A stretch of DNA of 64,000 bases from Ferrovum sp. GTDB lineage: Bacteria; Pseudomonadota; Gammaproteobacteria; Burkholderiales; Ferrovaceae. The translations under genes were made by a program, and so were the position numbers. The number at the start of each line of letters is the position of its first letter. Within the stretch, counting starts at the first letter, position 1. This document shows, piece by piece, positions 10,516 through 19,452 of this stretch. The stretch is taken from NCBI GenBank assembly GCA_019456405.1, contig WJXM01000021.1:174068-238067 (forward strand), read 5' to 3'. The notes under the pieces were generated by a model. The model had not been told where the DNA came from. It saw only the letters and a list, made by a program, of their open reading frames with translations, and did not search any database.

Positions 10516-11349
10516 TTACTCGCCTTCCACCTTGGCTTTGCTGCGCAATTGCTGGATGTATTCGCCAAAGGCCTGTTGTTCCCGTGCCTGAATCAGGCGA
10601 CCCTTCATTTCGTCGAAGGGTGGGGCCTTCAGGGGACGAATGTCGAGTACACGGATGACATGGTAACCAAAGGGCGATTTCACTGGGGTAGAGGACGTCT
10701 CGCCTTTCTTCAACTTGACCATGGCATCGCCAAAGTTCTTGTCATAAGTGGCGGGGGCTGCCCAATCCAGTTTTCCCCCATTGGCTTTGGAGCCGGGGTC
10801 GATGCTTTTTTCCTTGGCCAATTTTTCAAAACTGGCCCCTTTTTTGAGCTGGTCGATGATATTTTGGGCATCGCCTTCCTTGGCAACCAGAATATGCTCG
10901 GTCAGATATTCATGATCTCCCAGTTCGGCTTTCATGCGGTCATAGTCGGCATGAATGGTCTGATCACTCACGGGATGGTCCTTGATCCAGTGAGACTGGA
11001 AGGCGCGGACCGTGAGTTGTTGGCGCATCAGGTCGATCTGGGCTTGCAGATTGGGGTCCTTGCTGACGCCATCTTTGCGGGCCTGATCATTGATCAATTC
11101 CAAAGCCACCAGATTGTCGCGCACGGCATGATCCAGTTCGGGGCTTGCGGCATGTCCCTGAGCGATCTGCATATCAGTGACGAGTTTGATGCGTGCACTG
11201 GGAATGACGCTGCCGTTGACTACGAGGGGAGCGCTGGAAACTGTGGGTGAACTGGAAGAGGCTGGCTGATTTTGCTCGGCATAGGCGAGGGTCAAGGCCA
11301 AAGATCCGCCAACCAGTGTCAGGGACAGGAGGGTTTGCTTCAGTTTCAT
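10516..11349 (-). CDS. Periplasmic parvulin-type peptidylprolyl isomerase (PpiC/SurA-like)
   Basis: A 277-residue exported folding catalyst for cis-trans prolyl bonds. An N-terminal signal peptide (MKLKQ then a hydrophobic core, cleavage near AYA) is followed by a helical SurA-N-like region. The parvulin domain (about residues 155-255) contains HILV near its start, then GGKLDW and GYHVIRV. The start is chosen by the ribosome-binding site: AAAAGGA at 11359-11365 is 9 bases from the ATG at 11349 and directly abuts the other ATG at 11358. It lies downstream of yciB and bolA on the same strand, a usual betaproteobacterial arrangement. Confidence 0.88.
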   Translation of the reverse strand: MKLKQTLLSLTLVGGSLALTLAYAEQNQPASSSSPTVSSAPLVVNGSVIPSARIKLVTDMQIAQGHAASPELDHAVRDNLVALELINDQARKDGVSKDPNLQAQIDLMRQQLTVRAFQSHWIKDHPVSDQTIHADYDRMKAELGDHEYLTEHILVAKEGDAQNIIDQLKKGASFEKLAKEKSIDPGSKANGGKLDWAAPATYDKNFGDAMVKLKKGETSSTPVKSPFGYHVIRVLDIRPLKAPPFDEMKGRLIQAREQQAFGEYIQQLRSKAKVEGE

Positions 11350-11387
11350 CAATGACATTCCTTTTGAAAGAGGGGCAAGAAGTATGA

Positions 11388-11651
11388 TTACACTCGGGGG
11401 ATCTGCACGTCAAGTTGCAGGGCATGAATTTCTTTGCTCATCAGGGAACCCAGTGCGGTGTGGACCATGCGGTGAGCCTCCAGACGCGAACGATGACGAA
11501 AGGCTTCTGCCACGATCCGTATCCGATAATGCCCCCCTCCCTCCCGTGCGCCGGGATGGTTGCGATGCTGGGCACTGTCATCCTGAATTTCCAGGATCAG
11601 AGGGGAAAGGTGGGCTAGGCAGGAACGGATCTGTTCTGTCGTGGAAGTCAT
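11388..11651 (-). CDS. BolA family protein
   Basis: An 87-residue BolA-like protein. The family partners with monothiol glutaredoxins in iron-sulfur cluster trafficking and affects cell shape and stress responses. The conserved core is visible: a helix ending before D-S-x-x-H (DDSAQHRNHPGA), GGHYRIRIVAEAF, then R-S-R-L-E-A-H-R-M-V and the HALQL strand. Its ATG overlaps the yciB stop by ATGA (4 bases), so translation is probably coupled. The ppiC-like gene follows 38 bases on. Confidence 0.88.
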   Translation of the reverse strand: MTSTTEQIRSCLAHLSPLILEIQDDSAQHRNHPGAREGGGHYRIRIVAEAFRHRSRLEAHRMVHTALGSLMSKEIHALQLDVQIPRV

Positions 11652-12211
11652 GAACGGTCCTCGATGAAACGAGAGAGGTAAATCCCCTGGGCGATCACGA
11701 AGACCACCATCAAGGCCATCAATCCAAAGACCTTGAATTTGACCCAGATGGCTTCAGGGTAGGAAAAGGCCACATAAAGGTTGAGTAGTCCCAGCACCAT
11801 GAAAAATAAACTCCAGGCCAGATTCAGACGGGTCCAGACCGATTCCGGCAGGTGCATCTGGTGAGACAGGACGGCTTTGAGCGGATTACGTTTGAGCAAC
11901 AAGGGACCCAAGGCCAGAATGGCGGCAAAGATCCAGTAGAGGACCGTAGGTTTCCAGCGAATGAATACGGTGGCCTCGAGTCCGGGAATCGGGTGCAGGT
12001 GTGTCCAGAGGGTCAGCCCGCCAAAGGTCGTGATGACCGCAAAACTGATCCATGCGGTGAGATCGACGGCTTTGCGACGCAGGAGCAGGCTTCCGATCTG
12101 GAGAATACTGGCTGCAATGGCCATACCGGTCGCCCAATAAATCCCCCCCCACTGATAGGCGATGAAAAACAGAACCACCGGAAAAATGTCAAACAAGAAT
12201 TTCATGCGCAC
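11648..12211 (-). CDS. yciB: Inner membrane-spanning protein YciB (septation protein A family)
   Basis: A 187-residue polytopic membrane protein with five to six hydrophobic helices. It begins MKFLFDIFPVVLFFIAYQWG after a two-residue extension, and later carries LGPLLLKRNPL and the terminal membrane helix before IYLSRFIEDRS. These are signatures of the YciB/IspZ family, implicated in envelope integrity and septation. Its molecular role is unsettled. ATG at 12211 and the second ATG at 12205 are both possible starts. It is first in the yciB-bolA-parvulin series, and the 141-base region upstream is shared with a divergent PHP gene. Confidence 0.9.
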   Translation of the reverse strand: MRMKFLFDIFPVVLFFIAYQWGGIYWATGMAIAASILQIGSLLLRRKAVDLTAWISFAVITTFGGLTLWTHLHPIPGLEATVFIRWKPTVLYWIFAAILALGPLLLKRNPLKAVLSHQMHLPESVWTRLNLAWSLFFMVLGLLNLYVAFSYPEAIWVKFKVFGLMALMVVFVIAQGIYLSRFIEDRS

Positions 12212-12295
12212 GCAATTATGAAGTCGGTAGTGGGATTAATGTACCATATAAAACAGTTTGTTATCTAAGTCGAGCAGATCATGGGATGAGACCGA

Positions 12296-12325
12296 TTCGC
12301 ACATCATCGGGGAGTTTGATATGAT
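12296..12325 (+). promoter_or_regulatory. Candidate sigma70 promoter for the PHP gene
   Basis: TTCGCA (12296-12301) and TATGAT (12320-12325) are separated by 18 bases. They lie 27 bases before the PHP-gene ATG, in the divergent region between yciB and that gene. The match is fair, not strong. Confidence 0.35.
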
Positions 12326-12352
12326 GGTTCGCTTAAAGGTTCACCTATTTTA

Positions 12353-13207
12353 ATGAAAAACATAGACTTGCATAACCATTCCCGAATTTCTGACGGGCTC
12401 CTGACGCCGCGCGCCTTGGTGGAGTTGGCTGTGACCAATGGGGTGACGGGCTTTGCATTGACCGATCATGACAATTTGGCCGGACTGGACGAGGCTCAGG
12501 CAGTGGCCACTCAGATGGGGATGGACTTCATTCCAGGCGTTGAAGTGTCGGTGACCTGGAACCGTCATACGATTCACGTGGTGGGATTGGGGGTGGTGCG
12601 TACGACCCCGGTCTTGCAGAGCGGTTTGGCCGCGCTTCGTCAGGGGCGTCAGGAGCGGGCGGAACGCATTGCCCATGAACTGGCCCGCGCGGGCATTCCG
12701 GGGACTTTGGAAGGGGCGCGACGTCATGCACATAACCCGGAGATCCTGGCACGCCCCCATTTTGCGCGTTACCTGGTGGAACAAAAGGTGGCGCGGGATG
12801 TGGCCACCGTATTCAAACGCTTTCTGGTCAAAGGAAAGCCGGGTTATGTCAGTCATGTTTGGGCGAAATTGGGTGATGCCATATCGTGGATTCAAGCGGC
12901 CAACGGGTTGGCGATTCTGGCACATCCCGGCCGATACCCCTTATCCGGAAAGGAATTGGCACAACTGCTCGATGAATTTGCCGAGGCTGGAGGGCGTGGG
13001 TTGGAAGTGGTGACCGCCAACCATACTCGTGAGCAGGTCGATGAATTTGCGAATCAGGCCAACAAGCGCCAATTACTTGCCTCCCGAGGGTCCGATTACC
13101 ACGGCCCCGGTGAGAGTCGTTTTGAGCCAGGGCGGTTACCGCCCCTGCCCGGACATTGTCATCCGGTTTGGGAAGATCCTTCCCTGCGTAACTATTTTTT
13201 ATCCTGA
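12353..13207 (+). CDS. PHP-domain phosphoesterase, RNase AM / TrpH (YciV) family
   Basis: A 284-residue PHP metallo-phosphoesterase. E. coli YciV (RNase AM) is a 5'-3' exoribonuclease that matures rRNA 5' ends, and relatives hydrolyse 3',5'-nucleoside bisphosphates. Metal-ligand motifs are present in order: DLHNHSRISDG at the N-terminus, TDHDN, PGVEVSV, the insert with RPHFARYLVE, AHPGRY and a C-terminal GSDYHGPGE. It is upstream of trpS by 19 bases on the same strand, a common yciV/trp neighbourhood. Substrate choice between RNA and small nucleotides cannot be read from the sequence. Confidence 0.88.
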   Translation: MKNIDLHNHSRISDGLLTPRALVELAVTNGVTGFALTDHDNLAGLDEAQAVATQMGMDFIPGVEVSVTWNRHTIHVVGLGVVRTTPVLQSGLAALRQGRQERAERIAHELARAGIPGTLEGARRHAHNPEILARPHFARYLVEQKVARDVATVFKRFLVKGKPGYVSHVWAKLGDAISWIQAANGLAILAHPGRYPLSGKELAQLLDEFAEAGGRGLEVVTANHTREQVDEFANQANKRQLLASRGSDYHGPGESRFEPGRLPPLPGHCHPVWEDPSLRNYFLS

Positions 13208-13226
13208 ACTCCAGGGAGTTTGATGT

Positions 13227-14429
13227 ATGTATCCTGATCGTGTGTTGTCGGGCATGCGCCCCACCGGGGCGCTTCACCTGGGTCATTATCACGGGGTTTT
13301 AAAAAACTGGATCAAGATCCAGCATGAATTTGAATGCCTGTTCATGGTGGCCGACTGGCATGCGTTGACCACACATTATGATGCTACCGCGGGTTTGGAG
13401 AATCATGTCTGGGATATGGTCGTGGATTGGCTGGCTGCAGGGGTAGATCCCAACCAGGCAACTTTGTTCATCCAATCCAGGGTTCCGGAGCATGCGGAAT
13501 TGCATCTGCTCCTGTCCATGGTCACGCCGGTGGGATGGTTGGAACGGGTGCCCACCTACAAGGAGCAGCAGCAGAAACTGACAGATCGAGACCTGTCGTC
13601 GTATGGCTTTCTGGGCTATCCTCTCCTGCAGGCGGCGGATATTTTGTTATACCGTGCCAATCGGGTGCCGGTGGGAGAAGATCAGGTACCTCACATCGAG
13701 TTTGCACGGGAAGTGGCGCGCCGTTTCAACCATTTTTATGGGCGCGAGAAAGATTTTGAAGCCAATGCGCTGGAAGCGGCACGCAAGATGGGCAACAAAA
13801 AGTCTCGACTGTATCTGGAATTGCGTACCCGTTATACGGAACGGGGCGACGCAGAGGCGTTGCTGGCGGCGCGTGATTTGCTGGGCGAAGCCCAAAATCT
13901 CTCTCTGGGAGACCGAGAACGTCTTTTTGGCTATCTGGAAGGGAATGCCAAGCCAATTCTGGCCGAACCCCAGGCGCTCTTGACCGAGGCTTCGCGCTTG
14001 CCTGGTCTGGATGGACAAAAAATGGCCAAATCCTATGGAAACACCCTGCCCCTGCGTTTGTCAGAAGAGGCTTTGGCCCACAAGATCAGCACCATGAAAA
14101 CCGACGAGGCACGAAAATTACGCACGGATCCCGGAGAGCCAACCCGTTGTCCGGTCTATGCCTTTCACAAACTGTACAGTGATGAAAAAACCCTGACGTG
14201 GGTGGAGGACGGGTGTCGGTCTGCCGGAATTGGGTGCGTTCAGTGCAAGCAACCGATCATCGAGCAGGTCATTCTCGAGTTGCGCCCCTTGCGTGAGCGG
14301 GCCCAGTTGTATGAGGAAGATCCCACTCTGGTGCGCAATATCATTGCGGATGGATGCGAGCGAGCTCGCCGTCTGGCTTGCGACACTCTGCGTGATGTTC
14401 GCGACGCCATGGGCTTGGTGTATTCATGA
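13227..14429 (+). CDS. trpS: Tryptophanyl-tRNA synthetase
   Basis: A class I aminoacyl-tRNA synthetase that charges tRNA-Trp. 400 residues, the longer betaproteobacterial form compared with about 334 in E. coli. The HIGH signature appears as LHLGHYHG near residue 16, and the KMSKS loop as KMAKS at residues 265-269. PVGEDQVPHIEFAREVARRF is also typical. The ATG at 13227 follows CAGGGAG, and an out-of-frame ATG lies 4 bases earlier. The last codons overlap scpA by ATGA, so trpS-scpA-scpB-rluB probably form one transcript. Confidence 0.96.
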   Translation: MYPDRVLSGMRPTGALHLGHYHGVLKNWIKIQHEFECLFMVADWHALTTHYDATAGLENHVWDMVVDWLAAGVDPNQATLFIQSRVPEHAELHLLLSMVTPVGWLERVPTYKEQQQKLTDRDLSSYGFLGYPLLQAADILLYRANRVPVGEDQVPHIEFAREVARRFNHFYGREKDFEANALEAARKMGNKKSRLYLELRTRYTERGDAEALLAARDLLGEAQNLSLGDRERLFGYLEGNAKPILAEPQALLTEASRLPGLDGQKMAKSYGNTLPLRLSEEALAHKISTMKTDEARKLRTDPGEPTRCPVYAFHKLYSDEKTLTWVEDGCRSAGIGCVQCKQPIIEQVILELRPLRERAQLYEEDPTLVRNIIADGCERARRLACDTLRDVRDAMGLVYS

Positions 14430-15256
14430 CCCAGGAAGTGTTGGCCATCGAGTATCCGGAGGCCAGGGTCAACGGCGCGTCCTTCTCGGCTTGGCCCAAA
14501 GATCTTTACATCCCTCCCGAAGCTCTGGAAGTTTTTCTCGACCAGTTCGAAGGGCCCTTGGATTTATTGCTCTACCTGATTCGCAAGCATCAAATCAATA
14601 TTCTCGACATCCCCCTGGCCGATCTGACGGAACAGTACATGGTCTATGTCCAGGCCATGCGACATCACCAACTCCATCTGGCTGCGGATTATCTGGTCAT
14701 GGCGGCGTGGCTGATCGAACTGAAGGTCAGATTTCTGCTTCCGGTGCCCGAAGCCGTGGGGGATCAGGAAGAAGAGGAAGACCCCCGTTGGGCTTTGGCC
14801 CAACGTCTGTTGGCCTATGAGAAAATGAAGGCGGCGGCGCTTCGACTGCAGAGCCATCCCCAGCAAGGGCGGGACTTCCTGGTGGCTCAGGTCCTTCATG
14901 ACGGCCCCGCGCCTCCTTCCGCGCCAGGCGTTGGCTTGGCCGATTTGCACCGTGCGTGGCAACAGATGGGCCAGCGTCTACAGCGCTCGCGTCATCACAG
15001 AATCACCCGGGAAGTGCTTTCCGTGCGGGAGACCATGACCCGGATCTTGAAAGTCTTGAAGCAGCAAACCCATCTCACTTTTCAGGAATTATTTCTGAAG
15101 GAACGAGGCCGTTCGCAACTGGTTGTCCATTTCGTTGCCGTACTTGAACTGGTCCGCGAATCCTTGATCGAAGTGATTCAAATCGAGGCGTTGGGCCCTT
15201 TGCATTTGCGCGGGGTAGGTAAAAATGAAGGACTCGAGGGGCGGACGCAGGCATGA
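14426..15256 (+). CDS. scpA: Segregation and condensation protein A
   Basis: Kleisin subunit of the SMC-ScpAB condensin that compacts and segregates the chromosome. 276 residues. The N-terminal kleisin signature is clear: FEGPLDLLLYLIRKHQINIL, then IPLADLTEQY and LVMAAWLIELKVRFLLP. The C-terminal winged-helix region (VVHFVAVLELVRESLIEV) contacts the SMC cap. It overlaps trpS upstream and scpB downstream by ATGA each. The partner smc gene is in this window at 21.1 kb. Confidence 0.94.
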   Translation: MTQEVLAIEYPEARVNGASFSAWPKDLYIPPEALEVFLDQFEGPLDLLLYLIRKHQINILDIPLADLTEQYMVYVQAMRHHQLHLAADYLVMAAWLIELKVRFLLPVPEAVGDQEEEEDPRWALAQRLLAYEKMKAAALRLQSHPQQGRDFLVAQVLHDGPAPPSAPGVGLADLHRAWQQMGQRLQRSRHHRITREVLSVRETMTRILKVLKQQTHLTFQELFLKERGRSQLVVHFVAVLELVRESLIEVIQIEALGPLHLRGVGKNEGLEGRTQA

Positions 15257-15816
15257 ACGGCGAGGAGGATGCGGTTGATCGGTGCATTCTCGTGCTCGAG
15301 GCGGCGCTGTTGTGTAGTTCCCAACCTTTGAGCGTCAGCCAGTTGCGTCGACTGTTCGACCCTGAACTTCCTGCGCCCAGGATTCAGCAGGCACTGATGG
15401 ATCTCCAGGCGCAGTGGAAAGAACGCGGGGTATCTCTGGTTCAGGTGTCCAGCGGTTGGCGTTTTCAGAGTGCACCCTGGGTGCAGGCCTGGCTGGAACG
15501 TCTCGACCGCGAGCCGGGACCTCGCTATTCCCGGGCGGTCATGGAAACCCTCGCCATCATTGCCTGGCGCCAGCCTGTCACGCGGGGCGATATCGAAGAG
15601 ATTCGTGGCGTGACGGTTTCTTCTCCGATCCTCAAAACCCTGGAAGAACGCGGATGGATCGAAGCCGTGGGCCAACGGGAAACTCCGGGGAGACCCACGC
15701 TGTTTGGTACGACCCGAAGTTTTCTGGATCACCTTGGACTGCGCACTTTGTGCGATTTGCCTGCACTGGATGGACTCACAGAAGGAAATAAAGATGGAAT
15801 CCCAGCGCTTACATAA
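15253..15816 (+). CDS. scpB: Segregation and condensation protein B
   Basis: A 187-residue winged-helix protein that dimerises and binds ScpA in the SMC condensin. Typical features are the opening LEAALLCSSQPLSVSQLRRL and the core YSRAVMETLAIIAWRQPVTR, GDIEEIRGV, and the GRPTLFGTTRSFLDHLGL ending. Its ATG overlaps the scpA stop by 4 bases, and its last 23 bases overlap rluB in another frame. Confidence 0.94.
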   Translation: MNGEEDAVDRCILVLEAALLCSSQPLSVSQLRRLFDPELPAPRIQQALMDLQAQWKERGVSLVQVSSGWRFQSAPWVQAWLERLDREPGPRYSRAVMETLAIIAWRQPVTRGDIEEIRGVTVSSPILKTLEERGWIEAVGQRETPGRPTLFGTTRSFLDHLGLRTLCDLPALDGLTEGNKDGIPALT

Positions 15817-16642
15817 GGTCTTGGCCCAGTCCGGAGTCGGTTCTCGACGGGAAATGGAAACTTTGATCGAAGCCGGAGAAGTTCGGGTGAATGGAGCAGT
15901 GGCCCAGGTCGGATCGCAGGTGGAACCCGGAGACCGGGTGACCGTACAGGGACGGCCGGTACGTCTCAAATTCGGCGAAGCACAGGTCCGAATCCTGCTT
16001 TACCACAAGCCTGAAGGGGAGATCGTCAGCCGTGATGATCCCGATGGGAGAACCACGGTGTTTGCCACCCTACCCAAACTCAAAGGGGAGAAATGGGTCA
16101 GCGTGGGACGACTGGACTATAACACCAGCGGGCTTCTGATTTTCACCACCAGCGGTGCTTTGGCGCATCGCTTGACCCACCCCAGTTTTGAAATTGAACG
16201 GGAATATGCCGTGCGTGTCGTGGGTGAACTGAACGACCTTCAAATGCAGCAGTCCTGTCAGGAAATCTTGCTGGAAGACGGTCCGGCCCGTTTTGAAGCC
16301 ATTCGGGATCAGGGAGGAGAAGGGACCAATCACTGGTATCAGGTGGTATTGAAGGAAGGAAGAAATCGTGAAGTACGGCGTATGTTTGCCGCATTGGGAT
16401 GTATGGTGGGACGTTTGATGCGCGTTCGTTTCGGCCTCATCGGATTGCCTCCCCGGCTCAAGCGAGGCCATTTCGAAGAGCTGGATCCGCGCGCCGTTCA
16501 ACGGGTTCTGGACTGGGCGGGGATGACCCCGGTCATTCGGGAAGAGACAACGGTGCCGGGACCGCGCAGTCCCAAGACTCCAAGGCCGCGCATGGAAGTG
16601 CGAAGACAAACCGGTCCCCTGCGGAAAGTTCGAGCCAGATAA
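15794..16642 (+). CDS. rluB: 23S rRNA pseudouridine synthase, RluB family
   Basis: About 282 residues. RluB makes pseudouridine 2605 of 23S rRNA (E. coli numbering). An N-terminal S4 RNA-binding domain (LHKVLAQSGVGSRREMETLI...GEVRVNG) precedes the catalytic domain, whose GRLDYNTSGLLIFTT holds the catalytic Asp; EGRNREVRRMF follows. The start is set by GAAGGA at 15781-15786, seven bases before ATG 15794; the open frame extends further upstream inside scpB but without support. The basic C-terminal tail (about 60 residues) is family-typical but variable, and its last 110 bases overlap the 3' end of prmB on the other strand. Confidence 0.93.
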   Translation: MESQRLHKVLAQSGVGSRREMETLIEAGEVRVNGAVAQVGSQVEPGDRVTVQGRPVRLKFGEAQVRILLYHKPEGEIVSRDDPDGRTTVFATLPKLKGEKWVSVGRLDYNTSGLLIFTTSGALAHRLTHPSFEIEREYAVRVVGELNDLQMQQSCQEILLEDGPARFEAIRDQGGEGTNHWYQVVLKEGRNREVRRMFAALGCMVGRLMRVRFGLIGLPPRLKRGHFEELDPRAVQRVLDWAGMTPVIREETTVPGPRSPKTPRPRMEVRRQTGPLRKVRAR

Positions 16643-17483
16643 AAGGCAGGTGTGGAAAAGTGGCTTCCAGTTCATTGGCCTGATGGCCGACTTCCACCAC
16701 CAGCCAGCCCTCTGGGGAGAGATGGCGGCGGGCCGTTGCGAGGATTTTCCGTACATGGTCCAGTCCATCGATGCCACTGGCCAGAGCGGTGACGGGTTCC
16801 CGACGGTACTCGGCCGGAAGATTTCCCATGGCTGCCTGATCGACGTAGGGCGGGTTGGAAATGATCAAATCGTAGACTTCTTCTTCCAGCGGTTCGAGCA
16901 GGTCTCCTTCAAACAGGTGGATCTGTTCTGAAAGTCCGTATTCGGCACAGTTGAGACGAGCCACCGCCAGGGCGTCCGGGGAAATATCGACGGCATCCAC
17001 ACGGGCCTCGGGGCAGTGGAGTGCCAGCAGGATGGCCAGAGAGCCTCCGCCCGTGCAGACATCTGCGACCCTTTGCAGGGCATGAAAGTCCTCGATCAGG
17101 AAAACCAGGGTCTCTTCCAGAGCCTCCGCGATGAAAGAACGGGGGATGAGGACCCGTTCATCGCAGTAAAAGCGGTGCGGGCCGAGCCAGGCTTCGCGGG
17201 TCAGGTAGGGCACGGGGATGCGTTCCACGACGCGCCGTTTGAGCAACTCCAGAAATTCTTCCCGTTCGTGGGGCAGGATACGCGCATCGAGCCAAAGGGT
17301 AGGATCCTGATCCCGGGGCAGGGACAGGCTGAATAGGAGCAGGTGTCGTGCCTCTTCCTGAGGGGTGGGATAACCATGCCCAAAAAATACATCGCTGCGC
17401 TGCAGGATCGTGATACTCCAACGCCACAGATCGCGCATGGTGTTCAGGGGAAGAATTTCCTGTGGACTGGGGAAGGAGGTCAT
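16533..17483 (-). CDS. prmB: Ribosomal protein L3 (uL3) glutamine methyltransferase
   Basis: A 316-residue SAM-dependent N5-glutamine methyltransferase of the HemK family, which modifies a Gln of ribosomal protein uL3. The N-terminal helical domain has the [20 protein letters not shown] start typical of PrmB. The motif [13 protein letters not shown] binds SAM, and ISNPPYVD is the NPPY catalytic motif. The start at 17483 overlaps the dapE stop by ATGA; longer in-frame starts would lie inside dapE. The C-terminus extends about 20 residues beyond the usual end after [16 protein letters not shown] and overlaps rluB antisense. Confidence 0.92.
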   Translation of the reverse strand: MTSFPSPQEILPLNTMRDLWRWSITILQRSDVFFGHGYPTPQEEARHLLLFSLSLPRDQDPTLWLDARILPHEREEFLELLKRRVVERIPVPYLTREAWLGPHRFYCDERVLIPRSFIAEALEETLVFLIEDFHALQRVADVCTGGGSLAILLALHCPEARVDAVDISPDALAVARLNCAEYGLSEQIHLFEGDLLEPLEEEVYDLIISNPPYVDQAAMGNLPAEYRREPVTALASGIDGLDHVRKILATARRHLSPEGWLVVEVGHQANELEATFPHLPFIWLELSAGDRFVFALPCAALESWDCAVPAPLSLPE

Positions 17484-18613
17484 GGAGTCAGCAGATTCAG
17501 GAGTAAACGTTGGTAGATGGCGGACAGGCGGGCCGGGTCGGTGCTGGCGATGCATTCATTGCGTTGATGAATGGTGCCGTTGCAAGGCCCCAACTCGACC
17601 ACCTGGGAACCCAGCGTGACCAGAAAACGACCGTCCGAAGTTCCGCCACTGGTGGACAGCATGGGGTGTAATCCCGTGACGTGCCGTACCGCTTCCTGGA
17701 GTGCGGTAACCAGGGTACCGTGCGGGGTCAGGAAGGGCTGAGCACCCAGCGACCATTGCAGGTCGAAGTCCAGTCCGTGCCGTTGCAGGATTTGCCGTGT
17801 CCGCTCTTGCAGTGAGTTTGCCGAACTGGCAGTTGAAAAACGGAAATTGAACCAGGCCGTCAATTCGCCGGGGATGACATTTCCAGCGCCAGTTCCGCTC
17901 TGCAGATTGGAAATTTGAAATGTCGTGGCAGGAAAATCTTCATTGGCTTGATCCCATACCGTGTTGGTCAGGTCGGTCAGGGCCGGGGCGGTCAGATGGA
18001 TGGGATTGCGTGCCAGATGGGGATAAGCCACATGACCTTGTATGCCGCGCACGGTCAGTACGCCGGACAGGGAGCCACGGCGTCCATTTTTGATCGTATC
18101 GCCCAGTTGGTCGACGGAAGTGGGTTCTCCCACCAGACAATAGTCAGGAATTTGCCCTGTTTCCTTGAGCCATTCCACGACCCTTGCAGTGCCATCCAGC
18201 GCGGGGCCTTCTTCGTCTGAAGTGAGAAGCAGCGCGATGGAACCCGGCAGGTCTGGATGCGTGGTCAAAATGCTTTCGACGGCTGTCACAAAGGCTGCCA
18301 GGGAAGCCTTCATGTCTGCTGCGCCGCGCCCATACAGAAATCCGTCTCGTATCGTCGGCAGAAAAGGGAGAGAATGCCAGCCGGATTCAGGACCGGGGGG
18401 AACCACGTCCGTATGTCCTGCCAGAACGACCAAGGGAGATTGAGTTCCACGTCGCAGCCACAGATTGCGGACTTCACCCCGATCCAGAGGGGTGGCCTTG
18501 AAACCCAGAGGGGCCAAGCGGAGGGCAATGAGTTCCTGGCATCCGCCATCTTCGGGAGTCACCGAAGGATGGCGGATCAATTCCGCCGTCAGATCCAGGG
18601 TGGGGTCGGTCAT
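17480..18613 (-). CDS. dapE: Succinyl-diaminopimelate desuccinylase
   Basis: An M20 zinc metallohydrolase in lysine/peptidoglycan precursor synthesis that releases LL-diaminopimelate from its N-succinyl form. 377 residues. Metal and catalytic motifs are visible: [11 protein letters not shown] (His and Asp), GRGAADMKA (bridging Asp), [12 protein letters not shown] (Glu-Glu), the dimerisation-domain [21 protein letters not shown], and the late [11 protein letters not shown] and NECI motifs. It begins directly after the dapD stop and overlaps prmB by ATGA. Confidence 0.95.
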   Translation of the reverse strand: MTDPTLDLTAELIRHPSVTPEDGGCQELIALRLAPLGFKATPLDRGEVRNLWLRRGTQSPLVVLAGHTDVVPPGPESGWHSLPFLPTIRDGFLYGRGAADMKASLAAFVTAVESILTTHPDLPGSIALLLTSDEEGPALDGTARVVEWLKETGQIPDYCLVGEPTSVDQLGDTIKNGRRGSLSGVLTVRGIQGHVAYPHLARNPIHLTAPALTDLTNTVWDQANEDFPATTFQISNLQSGTGAGNVIPGELTAWFNFRFSTASSANSLQERTRQILQRHGLDFDLQWSLGAQPFLTPHGTLVTALQEAVRHVTGLHPMLSTSGGTSDGRFLVTLGSQVVELGPCNGTIHQRNECIASTDPARLSAIYQRLLLNLLTP

Positions 18614-19438
18614 TCAGGCGCCCCGCAACAGTTCATTGATACTGGTTTTGGCACGGGTTTTGGCATCCACTTTCTTGACGATGACGGCACAGTATAAACT
18701 GTACCGGCCGTCGGTCGAGGGGAGGTTGCCAGACACCACCACGGAGCCGGCCGGAACCTGTCCATAAGTGACGATGCCTGTCTCGCGATCGTAGATTTTT
18801 GTGCTCTGCCCGATATAGACGCCCATGGAAATCACCGAGCCTTCCCCTACGATGACGCCTTCCACGATTTCCGAACGGGCGCCGATGAAGCAATGATCTT
18901 CGATGATGGTGGGATTGGCCTGGACGGGCTCCAGAACGCCGCCGATGCCGACTCCGCCGGACAGGTGAACATGTTTGCCGATTTGGGCGCAGGACCCCAC
19001 GGTCGCCCAGGTGTCGACCATGGCAGATTCGTCAACATAGGCGCCGATATTGACATAAGAAGGCATGAGTACCACATTGCGGGCGATGAAACTGCCGCGC
19101 CGGGCCAGAGCGGGAGGGGCTACTCGAAAGCCGCCCTGAGAGAAGGCAGCATCATCGTAATGGGCAAACTTGCTGTCCACCTTGTCCCAATATTGGGTGA
19201 ATCCCCCATCCATGCGGCGGTTGGCTTGTAGGCGGAAAGACAGCAGCACGGCTTTTTTGATCCATTGGTGGGTGATCCAATTGCCGTCTTTTTTTTCGGC
19301 GACCCGCAGAATCCCCTGATCCAGAGCCGTGATGACGCGTTCGATGGTTTCGTGCAGTTCGCTGGGGGGGGCGCTGGGACTCCAGCGCTCCCGTTGTTCA
19401 AAAGCATGTTCAATCAGGGTTTGTGCGTCAGACCACAT
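18614..19438 (-). CDS. dapD: Tetrahydrodipicolinate N-succinyltransferase
   Basis: Committed step of the succinylase branch of lysine/DAP synthesis: succinyl-CoA + tetrahydrodipicolinate. 274 residues, standard length. The N-terminal helical domain is followed by a left-handed beta-helix of hexapeptide repeats. The family-specific stretch [20 protein letters not shown] and the sequence [20 protein letters not shown] are present, then [20 protein letters not shown] and [15 protein letters not shown]. It sits between dapC (14 bases upstream) and dapE (adjacent). Confidence 0.96.
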   Translation of the reverse strand: MWSDAQTLIEHAFEQRERWSPSAPPSELHETIERVITALDQGILRVAEKKDGNWITHQWIKKAVLLSFRLQANRRMDGGFTQYWDKVDSKFAHYDDAAFSQGGFRVAPPALARRGSFIARNVVLMPSYVNIGAYVDESAMVDTWATVGSCAQIGKHVHLSGGVGIGGVLEPVQANPTIIEDHCFIGARSEIVEGVIVGEGSVISMGVYIGQSTKIYDRETGIVTYGQVPAGSVVVSGNLPSTDGRYSLYCAVIVKKVDAKTRAKTSINELLRGA

Positions 19439-19452
19439 GGGGGGGATTCTCC

